Assembly (NCBI GenBank): GCA_965198825.1
Contig: CBDAQB010000003.1
Span: 248,001 to 312,000, forward strand
Reading direction: 5' to 3'
Origin: BOG-908 sp965198825
Lineage (GTDB): Bacteria; Pseudomonadota; Alphaproteobacteria; Acetobacterales; Acetobacteraceae
Length of the DNA stretch: 64,000 bases
In this document: one piece after another, positions 25,021-32,978 of the stretch
Layout of the letters: every line of letters starts with the position of its first letter
Position numbering within the stretch: the stretch's first letter is position 1
The notes under the pieces: generated by a model
Database searches by the model: none
What the model was told of the DNA's origin: nothing
The model's input: only the letters and a program-made list of their open reading frames with translations
Program-made: the position numbers and the translations under genes

Positions 25021-27351
25021 ATGACCCAGCATCCCGCCGCCCCCACACGCGACGACTTCCGGGATCTGGCGGAAACCATCCCCCAGCTCGCCTGGATGGC
25101 CGACGGCACCGGCTACATCTTCTGGTACAGCCAGCGCTGGTACGACTACACAGGCACCGATTTCGAGCAAATGTCAGGCTGGGGCTGGAAGGCGGTTCAT
25201 CACCCCGACCATCTCGACCGCGTCGTCGCCCGCGTCGAGCACGCCTTCGCCAGCGGCGAGGAGTGGGAGGACACCTTCCCCATACGCGCAGCAGACGGCA
25301 CCTACCGCTGGTTCCTCTCCCGCGCCATGCCCAAGCGCGACGAGCAGGGCCAGGTCGTACGCTGGTTCGGCACCAACACCGACATCACCGATCAACGCGA
25401 CGTCGAGCAGGCCCTGCGGCGAAGCGACGCGCGCTTCCGCACCCTCATCAACGCCTCGGCCGACATCATCTGGACCACCTCGCCGGAAGGCCTGCTGCTC
25501 CCGCCTCAAGATGGCTGGGAGCGCTTCACTGGCCAAACCGGCGAAAGCCTCGGCCACACCGGCTGGCTAGAGGCGATCCACCCGGAAGACCGCGAGCATA
25601 CGCAGGAAGCCTGGGTGCAGGCCGTCGCCACCGGCACCCGCTACAATGTCGAGCACCGCGTCCTGCGTCGCGACGGCGTGTTCCGTGTGATGGACGCCAC
25701 CGCCGTCCCCGTCGTGCGCGCGGACGGCACGATCCACGAATGGGTCGGCGTGCACAACGACATCACCACGCGCAAGGCCGCCGAGGAAGCCGTCGCCTCA
25801 GCCCGCGACGCCGCCGAAGCCGCCAACCGCGCCAAAAGCCAGTTCATCGCCAACATGAGCCATGAGCTGCGCACGCCTCTCTCCGCCGTCATTGGCTACA
25901 GCGAAATGCTCGCAGAGGAGATCGAGGACCTCGGCCAGCCCCACCTGCTCAAGGATCTGCAAAAGATCGAGACCAGCGCGCGGCATCTCCTGAGCCTCAT
26001 CAACGACGTGCTCGACCTCTCCAAGATCGAAGCCGGCCGCATGACGGTCTCGCGCGAGGACGTGGACGTCGGTCACCTGCTGGACGAAGTCATGACCGCG
26101 GCCCAAGGCCTCGTCACCAAGAAGCGCAACCGCCTCGTGCGCGAAACGCCGGCCAATCTCGGCCGCATGCTGTCCGACGACCTGAAAATCCGCCAGTGCC
26201 TCCTGAACCTTCTCGGCAATGCCGCGAAATTCACCGAGGACGGCACCATCACCCTCGCCGCGCGTCGCGAGCAGCGCAGCGGCGAAGACTGGCTGGTCTT
26301 CGACGTGCGAGACACCGGCATTGGCATGAGCGAGGAGCAACTCGGCCGCCTCTTCCAGCGCTTCAGCCAGGCAGACGACAGCACCACGCGCCAGTTCGGC
26401 GGCACCGGCCTCGGCCTGGCCATCACACGCGCCTTCTGCCGCAAGCTAGGCGGCGACGTCACCGTCGCCAGCACGCCAGGCGAAGGCACCATCTTCACCA
26501 TCGCCATCCCTGCAGAACTCCCTGCAGGCACCGAGGACAACGGTGAAACTGCCGAAGCGCCCGTCACACACCAGCTCGAAGCAGGCCGCAACATCGTCGT
26601 CGTGGTGGACGATGATCCCGCCGCGCGCGACCTCATGACACGCGTCCTCACCCGCGAGGGTTTCGATGTCCGCTGCGCCGCCGACGGCAAGGCCGGCCTG
26701 CAACTCGCCCGCGCGCTGAAACCGCGCGCCGTCCTGCTGGACGTCGAAATGCCGCAAATGAACGGCTGGGCCGTCCTTCACGCCATACGCTCGGACCCGG
26801 AACTTGCCGACACGCCCGTCATCATGGCGACCGTGGTTAACGAAAAGAGCCTCGGCTTTGCGCTAGGCGCCACCGACTATCTCATCAAGCCGATAAACTG
26901 GGCCAAGCTGCGCGGCGCCATCGCGCGCCTCCAGGTACACGCAGGCAGCGGCACCGTGCTGCTGGTCGACGACGACGGCGACGCGCGCGGCATGATGAAA
27001 ACCATGCTCGCGCGCGAAGGCTGGCACGTCCTCGAGGCTGCCCACGGTCAGGAAGCCCTCGACCGCGTGTCCGAGGGCATGCCCGCCCTCATCCTCCTCG
27101 ATTTGATGATGCCCATCATGGACGGCTTCGAATTCCTTGAGCACCTGCGCGCACGCGAAGGCGGCCACCGCGTTCCCGTCGTCGTGCTCACCGCACGCGA
27201 CATGGGCCCAGAGGAACACGCCAAACTTGCCGAACGCGCCGACCGGGTTGTCCTGAAAGGCAGCATCAGCCTCAGCGAACTCGCACGCGAGCTGCACGCC
27301 GTCGTTCCACCCGCAGACACGCCGCACCCCGCCGCCGGAGACCACCCATGA
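25021..27351 (+). CDS. PAS-containing hybrid histidine kinase with two receivers
   Basis: Cytoplasmic kinase of 776 residues with no membrane helix. Order: PAS_3 (about 10-130; WYDYTGTDFEQMSGWGW), PAS_3 (about 140-265; WERFTGQTGESLGHTGW), HisKA (SHELRTPLSAVIGYSEML), HATPase_c (NLLGNAAKFTE, GGTGLGLAITRAF), receiver 1 (VVVDDDPAARD, DVEMPQMNGW, IKPINW), receiver 2 (LVDDDGDARG, DLMMPIMDGFEFL, LKGS). In receiver 1 the residue after the acceptor region is Asn rather than Asp (MNGW). It overlaps the next response regulator by ATGA and shares the kinase core with 9085-11025. The first of a four-gene operon. Confidence 0.92.
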   Translation: MTQHPAAPTRDDFRDLAETIPQLAWMADGTGYIFWYSQRWYDYTGTDFEQMSGWGWKAVHHPDHLDRVVARVEHAFASGEEWEDTFPIRAADGTYRWFLSRAMPKRDEQGQVVRWFGTNTDITDQRDVEQALRRSDARFRTLINASADIIWTTSPEGLLLPPQDGWERFTGQTGESLGHTGWLEAIHPEDREHTQEAWVQAVATGTRYNVEHRVLRRDGVFRVMDATAVPVVRADGTIHEWVGVHNDITTRKAAEEAVASARDAAEAANRAKSQFIANMSHELRTPLSAVIGYSEMLAEEIEDLGQPHLLKDLQKIETSARHLLSLINDVLDLSKIEAGRMTVSREDVDVGHLLDEVMTAAQGLVTKKRNRLVRETPANLGRMLSDDLKIRQCLLNLLGNAAKFTEDGTITLAARREQRSGEDWLVFDVRDTGIGMSEEQLGRLFQRFSQADDSTTRQFGGTGLGLAITRAFCRKLGGDVTVASTPGEGTIFTIAIPAELPAGTEDNGETAEAPVTHQLEAGRNIVVVVDDDPAARDLMTRVLTREGFDVRCAADGKAGLQLARALKPRAVLLDVEMPQMNGWAVLHAIRSDPELADTPVIMATVVNEKSLGFALGATDYLIKPINWAKLRGAIARLQVHAGSGTVLLVDDDGDARGMMKTMLAREGWHVLEAAHGQEALDRVSEGMPALILLDLMMPIMDGFEFLEHLRAREGGHRVPVVVLTARDMGPEEHAKLAERADRVVLKGSISLSELARELHAVVPPADTPHPAAGDHP

Positions 27352-27740
27352 GCCGCATCCTGCTTGTAGAAGATCACGAAGAAATCTGGGACTTCCTCTC
27401 CAGGCGCCTGAAGCGGCGTGGCCACGAGGTGCTTCTCGCGACCGACGGCCAGCAGGCAGTCGATCTCTCGCAAACCGGCCAGCCGGAAATCGTCCTCCTC
27501 GACATGAACCTGCCCGTCATGGACGGCTGGACAGCGGCCGCTCTGATGAAGGCCAGCCCGCTGACTGCCCAGGTGCCAATCATCGCACTCACGGCCCACG
27601 CCATGTCCGGCGACCGCGAGAAAGCGATCGCTGCAGGCTGCGACGAATACCATCCGAAACCGGTGGATTTCTCCCGCCTCCTCGAACAAATCGAAGCCTT
27701 GGTCGGCCGCACGCAAGCGGCGCCCGCCCTCCAAACTTGA
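27348..27740 (+). CDS. Single-domain response regulator
   Basis: A 130-residue receiver without output domain. ILLVEDHEEIWDF, DMNLPVMDGW, IALTAHAMSGDREK and PKPVDFSRLL show acidic pair, acceptor Asp, Thr and Lys intact. The ATG overlaps the upstream kinase stop, so this is the likely phosphorelay partner of that kinase. It resembles the lone regulator at 20649-21032 in nearly every motif, and the pair seems to come from duplication. Confidence 0.92.
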   Translation: MSRILLVEDHEEIWDFLSRRLKRRGHEVLLATDGQQAVDLSQTGQPEIVLLDMNLPVMDGWTAAALMKASPLTAQVPIIALTAHAMSGDREKAIAAGCDEYHPKPVDFSRLLEQIEALVGRTQAAPALQT

Positions 27741-28345
27741 CGTCCGGTCCCGTGAAAATCCTGGAACGGCTCTTCGTGGGACCAACCGAGCCCGATGGCC
27801 AGGCCGCCGCACTCGAAGCTTTTGCCAGGCCGCAAAGATCCGCTGCTTCGCCGTCCGCGGCGGCTACCCGCATCCCGGTAGCGCCAGGCGGCGAAACGAT
27901 GGTGCGCGACGTCATACTCACAAAGATCCTCCATGGCTGGCTGCAAAATCGCCATCAGACCTTGTTTCCACTGACGGTGAACCTGCGAACGCTAGATCAG
28001 GAAAAACGCAACGCACTCGCCAACTTCACCGCCATCGCCCTTCTCGCCAACGCAAGCCAAGCGCTCGCCAGCCACACCTCCGCCGCCCGCCAATGGCTCA
28101 CCAAAGCCGGAGCGCAACAGGACACACTGGACGCACTCGACGAAGCGTTGTTGCATCCTCACGCTACGAGCGCGGCGCTCCACAACATCGAGCGCCTCGG
28201 CCTGGCCCCAATCGCCTATGTCGCCGCCTTGATCTCACTGGACGCACGCGACGGCGCCAGCAGCCATCTTCTGGCCTACTACGCATCCCGCTTGTCCCTG
28301 CCGCCAACCCTGGTGCGCAGCGCCCACAGACGTTACGGAAAATGA
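27737..28345 (+). CDS. Conserved hypothetical protein (possible TerB/DUF533-like helical fold)
   Basis: A 202-residue protein, function not recognised. From about residue 55 it is helical: MVRDVILTKILHGWLQNRHQ, then an Ala-rich core, and YYASRLSLPPTLV near the end, which is reminiscent of the C-terminus of TerB/DUF533 proteins but the match is weak. The reading frame begins with TTG overlapping the response regulator stop; GTG at 27752 is another start. A Met at residue 55 could be a shorter start. Its place in the kinase-regulator-CBS operon suggests a role in the same signalling unit. Confidence 0.6.
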   Translation: MTSGPVKILERLFVGPTEPDGQAAALEAFARPQRSAASPSAAATRIPVAPGGETMVRDVILTKILHGWLQNRHQTLFPLTVNLRTLDQEKRNALANFTAIALLANASQALASHTSAARQWLTKAGAQQDTLDALDEALLHPHATSAALHNIERLGLAPIAYVAALISLDARDGASSHLLAYYASRLSLPPTLVRSAHRRYGK

Positions 28346-28358
28346 CAGGACATAACTC

Positions 28359-28781
28359 ATGAAAATCGCCGACCTCATGAGCCGCGGCGTCGAATTCATC
28401 GAACCCTCCGCCACGGTGCAGGCCGCCGCCGAACTGATGGGCGAACTCGACGTCGGCGCGCTTCCAGTAGGCGACGCGAACTTTCTCGACGGCATCATCA
28501 CGGACAGGGACATCCTTTACCGGCTCGTCGCAGGCGGCCTCGATCCAACCGCGACACAAATACGGGCCATCGCCTCGCGCCCCGTCATCATGTGCCACGA
28601 AGATGATCCTCTACACGTCGCGATGGACCTCATGGCCGCCAATCACGTGCGCCGCCTTCCCGTCATGAACCAGGCCCTCAGAATCACCGGCTGGGTCACG
28701 CTTGCCGATGTCGCGCGCAAAATACTGGTGGAAAACGCTCCCGTACAATCGGCGCTGCAGGATTTGACGGGCCACAACTAG
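28359..28781 (+). CDS. CBS domain pair protein
   Basis: A 140-residue tandem CBS module that usually binds adenine nucleotides. CBS1 covers about 1-60 (MSRGVEFIEPSATVQAAAEL, then GIITDRDILYR) and CBS2 about 70-135 (HVRRLPVMN, ITGWVTLADVARK). No effector domain is attached. AGGA lies upstream of the ATG. It closes the operon that begins with the PAS hybrid kinase, and a palindrome follows. Confidence 0.9.
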   Translation: MKIADLMSRGVEFIEPSATVQAAAELMGELDVGALPVGDANFLDGIITDRDILYRLVAGGLDPTATQIRAIASRPVIMCHEDDPLHVAMDLMAANHVRRLPVMNQALRITGWVTLADVARKILVENAPVQSALQDLTGHN

Positions 28782-28796
28782 GTCTTTGCGCCTACA

Positions 28797-28925
28797 GGAA
28801 GAAAGCACTTCTTTTTTGAAAAAAAGAAGCAAAAAACTTTCTCTCTCATGGGATCGAGATCGCGGCAGAAGCCCGGCTCCAAGTCACAAAGGTTTTTGAT
28901 TCTTTTTTGCAAGAAAGAACATTCT
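28797..28925. repeat. Compound palindrome, copy 6 (right arm decayed)
   Basis: Left arm intact: AGGAAGAAAGCACTTC hairpin with GAAAAAAAGAAGC and AAAAAACTTT. Centre GGGATCGAGATC. Right arm changed to GGTTTTTGATTC and GCAAGAAAGAAC, so its hairpin no longer pairs well. Located between two genes on the same strand. Confidence 0.85.
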
Positions 28926-28998
28926 TGTCTTGCCTACGGCGAAAGACGCGCGCGCCCTTCAACAAATCAGTGATCTTGACCTAGTGCTGTCGCCGTCG

Positions 28999-29023
28999 GC
29001 AACCTGCGTCGACGGGTCCCGTT
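28999..29023 (+). promoter_or_regulatory. Possible EcfG-type promoter upstream of Mn catalase
   Basis: GCAAC and CGTT are separated by 16 bases, one mismatch from the alphaproteobacterial general-stress sigma consensus GGAAC-N16/17-CGTT. The predicted start would leave a leader of about 25 bases before the ATG at 29057. A short motif match only. Confidence 0.3.
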
Positions 29024-29056
29024 GCCTGACCACAACCGCCTGTGATTGGATCAGCC

Positions 29057-29971
29057 ATGTTCATGAGAATCGACCAGCTCCTGACAGATTTACCGGAGCC
29101 CAAGAAGCCTGAGCCAAACGCGGCGGCCGCTCTGCAGGAGCTGCTGGGTGGCAAATATGGTGAGATGTCCACCTTGGGCAACTACATGTTCCAGAGCTTC
29201 AACTTTCGCAACAAGACCAAGCTGCGTCCATTCTACAGTCTGGTCTCCAGCATTTTTGCTGAGGAACTCGGCCACGTAGAGCTGGTGAGCACCGGCATAT
29301 CCATGCTGAACAACGGCCCAGGCAATTCCAAGAAGAACGTCGACATATCGAAGGCGCCCTTCGAGGACATGCAGGACGTACGCCTCGCCGGGAGCTTCCT
29401 CGCGAACGGTGGTGGCTCGATGCCGATGAACTCGAACGCCGCGTCCTGGAACATGGACATGGTGACCACGACAGGAAATCTCATTATCGACCTGCTGCAT
29501 AACTTCCACCTCGAGTGCGGCGCGCGCATCCACAAGCTGCGCGTTTACGAGACGATGATCGAGCCGACCGGCCGCGAAGTCTGCGCCTATTTGCTGGTTC
29601 GCGGCTCGCTGCACGCGCATGCCTATGCACTGGCGCTGAAGAAGATCACGGGCGTGCAGATCGAGCAGATGCTGCCAACGCCGAACATCAATCTTGACCG
29701 TGTGCCCGAATGTCAGAAATACCTCGACGAAGGCAAGCACCGCCGCCTCTACACCTTCAGCCCGGATGACTATGCCGAAGCAGCGGGCGTATGGTCGAAC
29801 GACGAGGTAGCACTTCCCGGCGATCCACCGGGCAATCTCGAGGTCATCGAAGGCGCTCCAGAGGGCGGCAAGATCCCCGAACTCGATGGCAACTACGGCG
29901 CCTTCGCGCCTGACTACGCGCCTGAAGAGATCTTCGAAATCGCCAGCAAGCTCTACAAGAAGAGCCGTTAA
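29057..29971 (+). CDS. Manganese catalase
   Basis: Non-heme dimanganese enzyme that splits hydrogen peroxide, 304 residues, the usual length. Ligand regions are visible: Glu36 (KYGEMSTL), Glu70 and His73 (AEELGHVEL), Glu153 (HLECGARIHKL) and a His in SLHAHAYALAL. I use the ATG at 29057; an upstream start adds five residues only. Lies near a GH15 enzyme and SDR, genes often found together in general-stress regulons, and a possible EcfG promoter precedes it. A useful partner for the peroxide-forming sarcosine oxidase-like enzyme, though not linked to it. Confidence 0.93.
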   Translation: MFMRIDQLLTDLPEPKKPEPNAAAALQELLGGKYGEMSTLGNYMFQSFNFRNKTKLRPFYSLVSSIFAEELGHVELVSTGISMLNNGPGNSKKNVDISKAPFEDMQDVRLAGSFLANGGGSMPMNSNAASWNMDMVTTTGNLIIDLLHNFHLECGARIHKLRVYETMIEPTGREVCAYLLVRGSLHAHAYALALKKITGVQIEQMLPTPNINLDRVPECQKYLDEGKHRRLYTFSPDDYAEAAGVWSNDEVALPGDPPGNLEVIEGAPEGGKIPELDGNYGAFAPDYAPEEIFEIASKLYKKSR

Positions 29972-30020
29972 GCCCAGCGAACACCCTTGCCCCAGCCGGG
30001 CAGGGGTGTTCGTTTTAATG

Positions 30021-31814
30021 CTAGGATGCAGCCTGTTCGCCCGAGAGCGCACAAGCTGCATGGATCAACGCCAAATGGCTGAGCGCCTGCGGCACGTTAC
30101 CCAGCGCCGCACCCGTCTTGGGATCGATCTGTTCATGAAGCAGACCTAGATTTCCGCTGCATGCTTCGAGAAGAGCATCCATTTGAGCCACCGCCTTCGC
30201 CCGTTCGCCCAGCAAGGCGAAAGCCTCCACCAGCCAGAATCCGCAGGCGATGAAAGCGCCTTCCTCCTCCTGCATCCCTGAATACCGGTAGATATGCGGC
30301 CCATGTCCCAACTCGCGCTGCACTGCATCGCGAGTCGCGGCCAACCGAGCTTTGTTCGGAAAACCAAAACGCACGGCAAGCAGCATGCCGGCATCCAGCT
30401 TCTCCGATCCGGCATGCATGACATAGGCCTGCCTGGTTTCGCTCCAGCATCGCGCCTCGATCCACTCGTAAATCTCGTCGCGTCCCTGTCGCCATATCTC
30501 GGCACGACGAGCATCCATCTGGCCGATCTTGGCTAATTCAACCGCTCGGTCGAGCGCCAGCCAGCAACTGACTTTCGACAAGGTGTAATGCTCGCTCTCG
30601 TCCAGCTCCCAAATTCCGGCGTCCTTGACTTGCCAGATACGCAGGCACCGGTCCGCGGCATCGGCAAGCAACGTCCGTGTGCCGAGATCGAGCACGTGCC
30701 CTTCGGAGACGAAGAGCGAAGCTGTCTCGAACAAATCGCCGAACATCCCAAGCTGCAACTGTGTCCCCGCCTTGTTGCCGCGCCTGACAGGAGAACTGCC
30801 GCGATAGCCCGGTAGATCGAGGTTCGACTCCCCTGTCACATCCTCCCCGTCCAGCGTGTACATGGTGGCAAGCCGGTTATGATTCCGCCGAATGGTCCGC
30901 GTAAGCCAGGAAAATGCCGCCTGCGCCTCCGCTGTCGCGCCGACGCGCAAAAAGGCCTTGGTCGTGTAAGTCACATCGCGCAGCCATGCGTAACGATAGT
31001 CATAGTTCTTGTCGCCGCCGATACGTTCGGGCAACGACATGGTCGCTGCTGCCGCGATCGAGCCTGTCGGCGAATACACGAGCAACTTCAGCGCCAGTGC
31101 ACTTCGGCGGACCGCGGCATCGTAGGCGCCTAGTTGAGCAAGATCGCTTGCCCACTCGCGCCAAGCCTGATCCGATCGATCAAGGCGCGCATCGATATCG
31201 TCGAGTGGCGAAAGGATCAGCGGCACCTCCCACCCGACCAGCAAGGCGAGCACGCTCCGTGTTCCCGCCTCTGCAATCAACGTGGCGACCACGCCACGCG
31301 TGCTCTCCTCCGTGCGCTTGACCGTGTCGGATGACCGAAAGGCTGTGATCAATCCCTCGAGATGCAGCACCTCACCGTGTGGGCTTTTCTCTCGCCACGC
31401 TCCTCGGCAAACGGCCCGCGCACCACGCACCTCGACATGGCATTCAACGATGCCCTCCAATCCTTCCACCCGCCGCGCCAACTCACTCCAAGGCAACCGG
31501 CCGGATATGCCGCTATTGAGCGAGTCGGTGATGCGAACACGTCCTGTCGCAGTCGTGAAAGTCAATTCAACGACATTGCTGTCCTCGCGGTAACGGCGCT
31601 CCACGCTGAACGGTTCTACCGGTGTAATCGAAAACCGGCCGCCCTCGTGCGCATCGAGGATGCGATCGAACAAGGGCGCCCCCTCGATCGACGCAGGGCA
31701 CCACCAATCGATGGATCCATCCGATCCCACCAGCGCCACGCTGCGCCCGTCTCCGAGCGCGGCATAGCGCTCAAGCGGCAGGAAACCCTCCTGCCGCTGA
31801 TCTGCGTCAATCAC
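30021..31814 (-). CDS. Glycoside hydrolase family 15 protein (glucoamylase/trehalase-like)
   Basis: Predicted alpha-glucosidase acting on trehalose or small glucans, 597 residues. N-terminal beta-domain has ALVGSDGSIDWWC; the (alpha/alpha)6 catalytic domain has NYDYRYAWLRDVTYT with the general acid region and EEEGAFIACGFWLVEAF with the second carboxylate. No signal peptide, so it acts in the cytoplasm. GTG at 31814 overlaps the upstream SDR stop (GTGA), making the two translationally coupled. An upstream frame to 31904 is SDR antisense sequence. Convergent with Mn catalase, separated by 49 bp. Confidence 0.9.
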   Translation of the reverse strand: MIDADQRQEGFLPLERYAALGDGRSVALVGSDGSIDWWCPASIEGAPLFDRILDAHEGGRFSITPVEPFSVERRYREDSNVVELTFTTATGRVRITDSLNSGISGRLPWSELARRVEGLEGIVECHVEVRGARAVCRGAWREKSPHGEVLHLEGLITAFRSSDTVKRTEESTRGVVATLIAEAGTRSVLALLVGWEVPLILSPLDDIDARLDRSDQAWREWASDLAQLGAYDAAVRRSALALKLLVYSPTGSIAAAATMSLPERIGGDKNYDYRYAWLRDVTYTTKAFLRVGATAEAQAAFSWLTRTIRRNHNRLATMYTLDGEDVTGESNLDLPGYRGSSPVRRGNKAGTQLQLGMFGDLFETASLFVSEGHVLDLGTRTLLADAADRCLRIWQVKDAGIWELDESEHYTLSKVSCWLALDRAVELAKIGQMDARRAEIWRQGRDEIYEWIEARCWSETRQAYVMHAGSEKLDAGMLLAVRFGFPNKARLAATRDAVQRELGHGPHIYRYSGMQEEEGAFIACGFWLVEAFALLGERAKAVAQMDALLEACSGNLGLLHEQIDPKTGAALGNVPQALSHLALIHAACALSGEQAAS

Positions 31815-32707
31815 GAAATCGGATTGCCGCCCGTGACGCCATAAACCTCGCCCGTGACGAAGCTCGACTCCTGTGAAGCCAGCAGCACATAAACCGGTGC
31901 GCATTCAGCCGGTTGCCCCGGACGCTTCATCGGCACTTCGCTGCCAAAGTCCGGAATGTTCTTTGCGGGCTGGCCGCCGGAGGATTGCAAGGGCGTCCAG
32001 AACGGCCCAGGCGCTACCGCATTCACACGGATGCCCTTGCCGATCACCTGCTTGGCGAGCGCGTGCGTAAACGCGGTAATCGCCGCCTTCGTCGGCGCAT
32101 AATCGAGCAGCATGGGCGAGGGATTATAACTCTGGATCGAGGTGGTGTTGATGATGGTCGCACCACGCGGCATCAAGGGCAGTGCCGCCTTGCAAAGCCA
32201 GAACATGGCAAAGACATTCGTCCGGAATGTGGCCTCGAACTGCTCGGTCTCCAGGTCGGCGATGTCCTCCACCGCCGTCTGCTTGCCCGCGACATTGGCC
32301 AGGATATCCAGGCCGCCGAGTTGCTTGTTTGCGTCTTGTATTAATTGCTTGCAGAACGCCTCGTCGCCGATATCTCCTGGCAAGGCCACCGCCTCCACGC
32401 CCGCATCCTTCATGATGCGCACGGTATCCTTCGCATCCGCCTCTTCGCTTGCGAGGTAGTTGATCGCGACCGAAGCACCCTCTCGCGCGAATGCAATAGC
32501 CACTGCCCGGCCTATGCCGCTGTCGCCACCTGTAATCAGCGCGTGCCGGCCTGCGAGGCGGCCGAACCCCTTGTAGCTTTCCTCGCCATGGTCAGGCCGC
32601 GGCACCATGTCGCGCGCCAACCCTGGCGGGGACTGAGGTTGATCCTCGAATTTCGGCTGCGGATACTGCGTCAGCGGATCCTGCATGGCATACTGATTCT
32701 GGCTCAT
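31811..32707 (-). CDS. SDR family oxidoreductase (YghA-like stress type)
   Basis: Short-chain dehydrogenase, 298 residues, paralogous to 11019-11891. The N-terminal tail with PQSPPGLARDMVPRPDHGEE precedes the cofactor site TGGDSGIGRA. NVAGKQ replaces the common NNAG. Catalytic Ser lies in NTTSIQS and the Tyr-x3-Lys in DYAPTKAAI. Start at 32707 was chosen because the sequence before it is poor in family identity. It is first in a coupled operon with the GH15 gene. A candidate EcfG promoter lies 31-56 bases upstream. Confidence 0.9.
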   Translation of the reverse strand: MSQNQYAMQDPLTQYPQPKFEDQPQSPPGLARDMVPRPDHGEESYKGFGRLAGRHALITGGDSGIGRAVAIAFAREGASVAINYLASEEADAKDTVRIMKDAGVEAVALPGDIGDEAFCKQLIQDANKQLGGLDILANVAGKQTAVEDIADLETEQFEATFRTNVFAMFWLCKAALPLMPRGATIINTTSIQSYNPSPMLLDYAPTKAAITAFTHALAKQVIGKGIRVNAVAPGPFWTPLQSSGGQPAKNIPDFGSEVPMKRPGQPAECAPVYVLLASQESSFVTGEVYGVTGGNPIS

Positions 32708-32737
32708 CGTGCTCGCTCTTGTCGTCTGAGGCCGCAC

Positions 32738-32763
32738 AACGTCCACGCATCGCGCGGGGTTCG
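32738..32763 (-). promoter_or_regulatory. Possible EcfG-type promoter for the SDR-GH15 operon
   Basis: On the minus strand CGAAC (32763-32759) is followed after 17 bases by CGTT (32741-32738), one mismatch from GGAAC-N17-CGTT. The implied leader to the ATG is about 20-25 bases. Together with the gene content (stress SDR, GH15) this is plausible but unproven. Confidence 0.35.
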
Positions 32764-32978
32764 TGAAAGGCAGCATCGGCAACGAATCGCGCTTCCAGCT
32801 CCACTAGGATGACCTTCTATTATCCGGCAGGCCTGGCAGGATTGTCAATCAAGTTGCCTGGCTCCGGTTAAGCTAGCGCGAAAGTGATTCTACGGCCGTG
32901 TGCGCCTGGGTCGCAAACCGATGCTTTTCATGGTTTCTGCTTCTTCCAACAAGGTGAAGCATAGCGGAAGGCCGGCGG

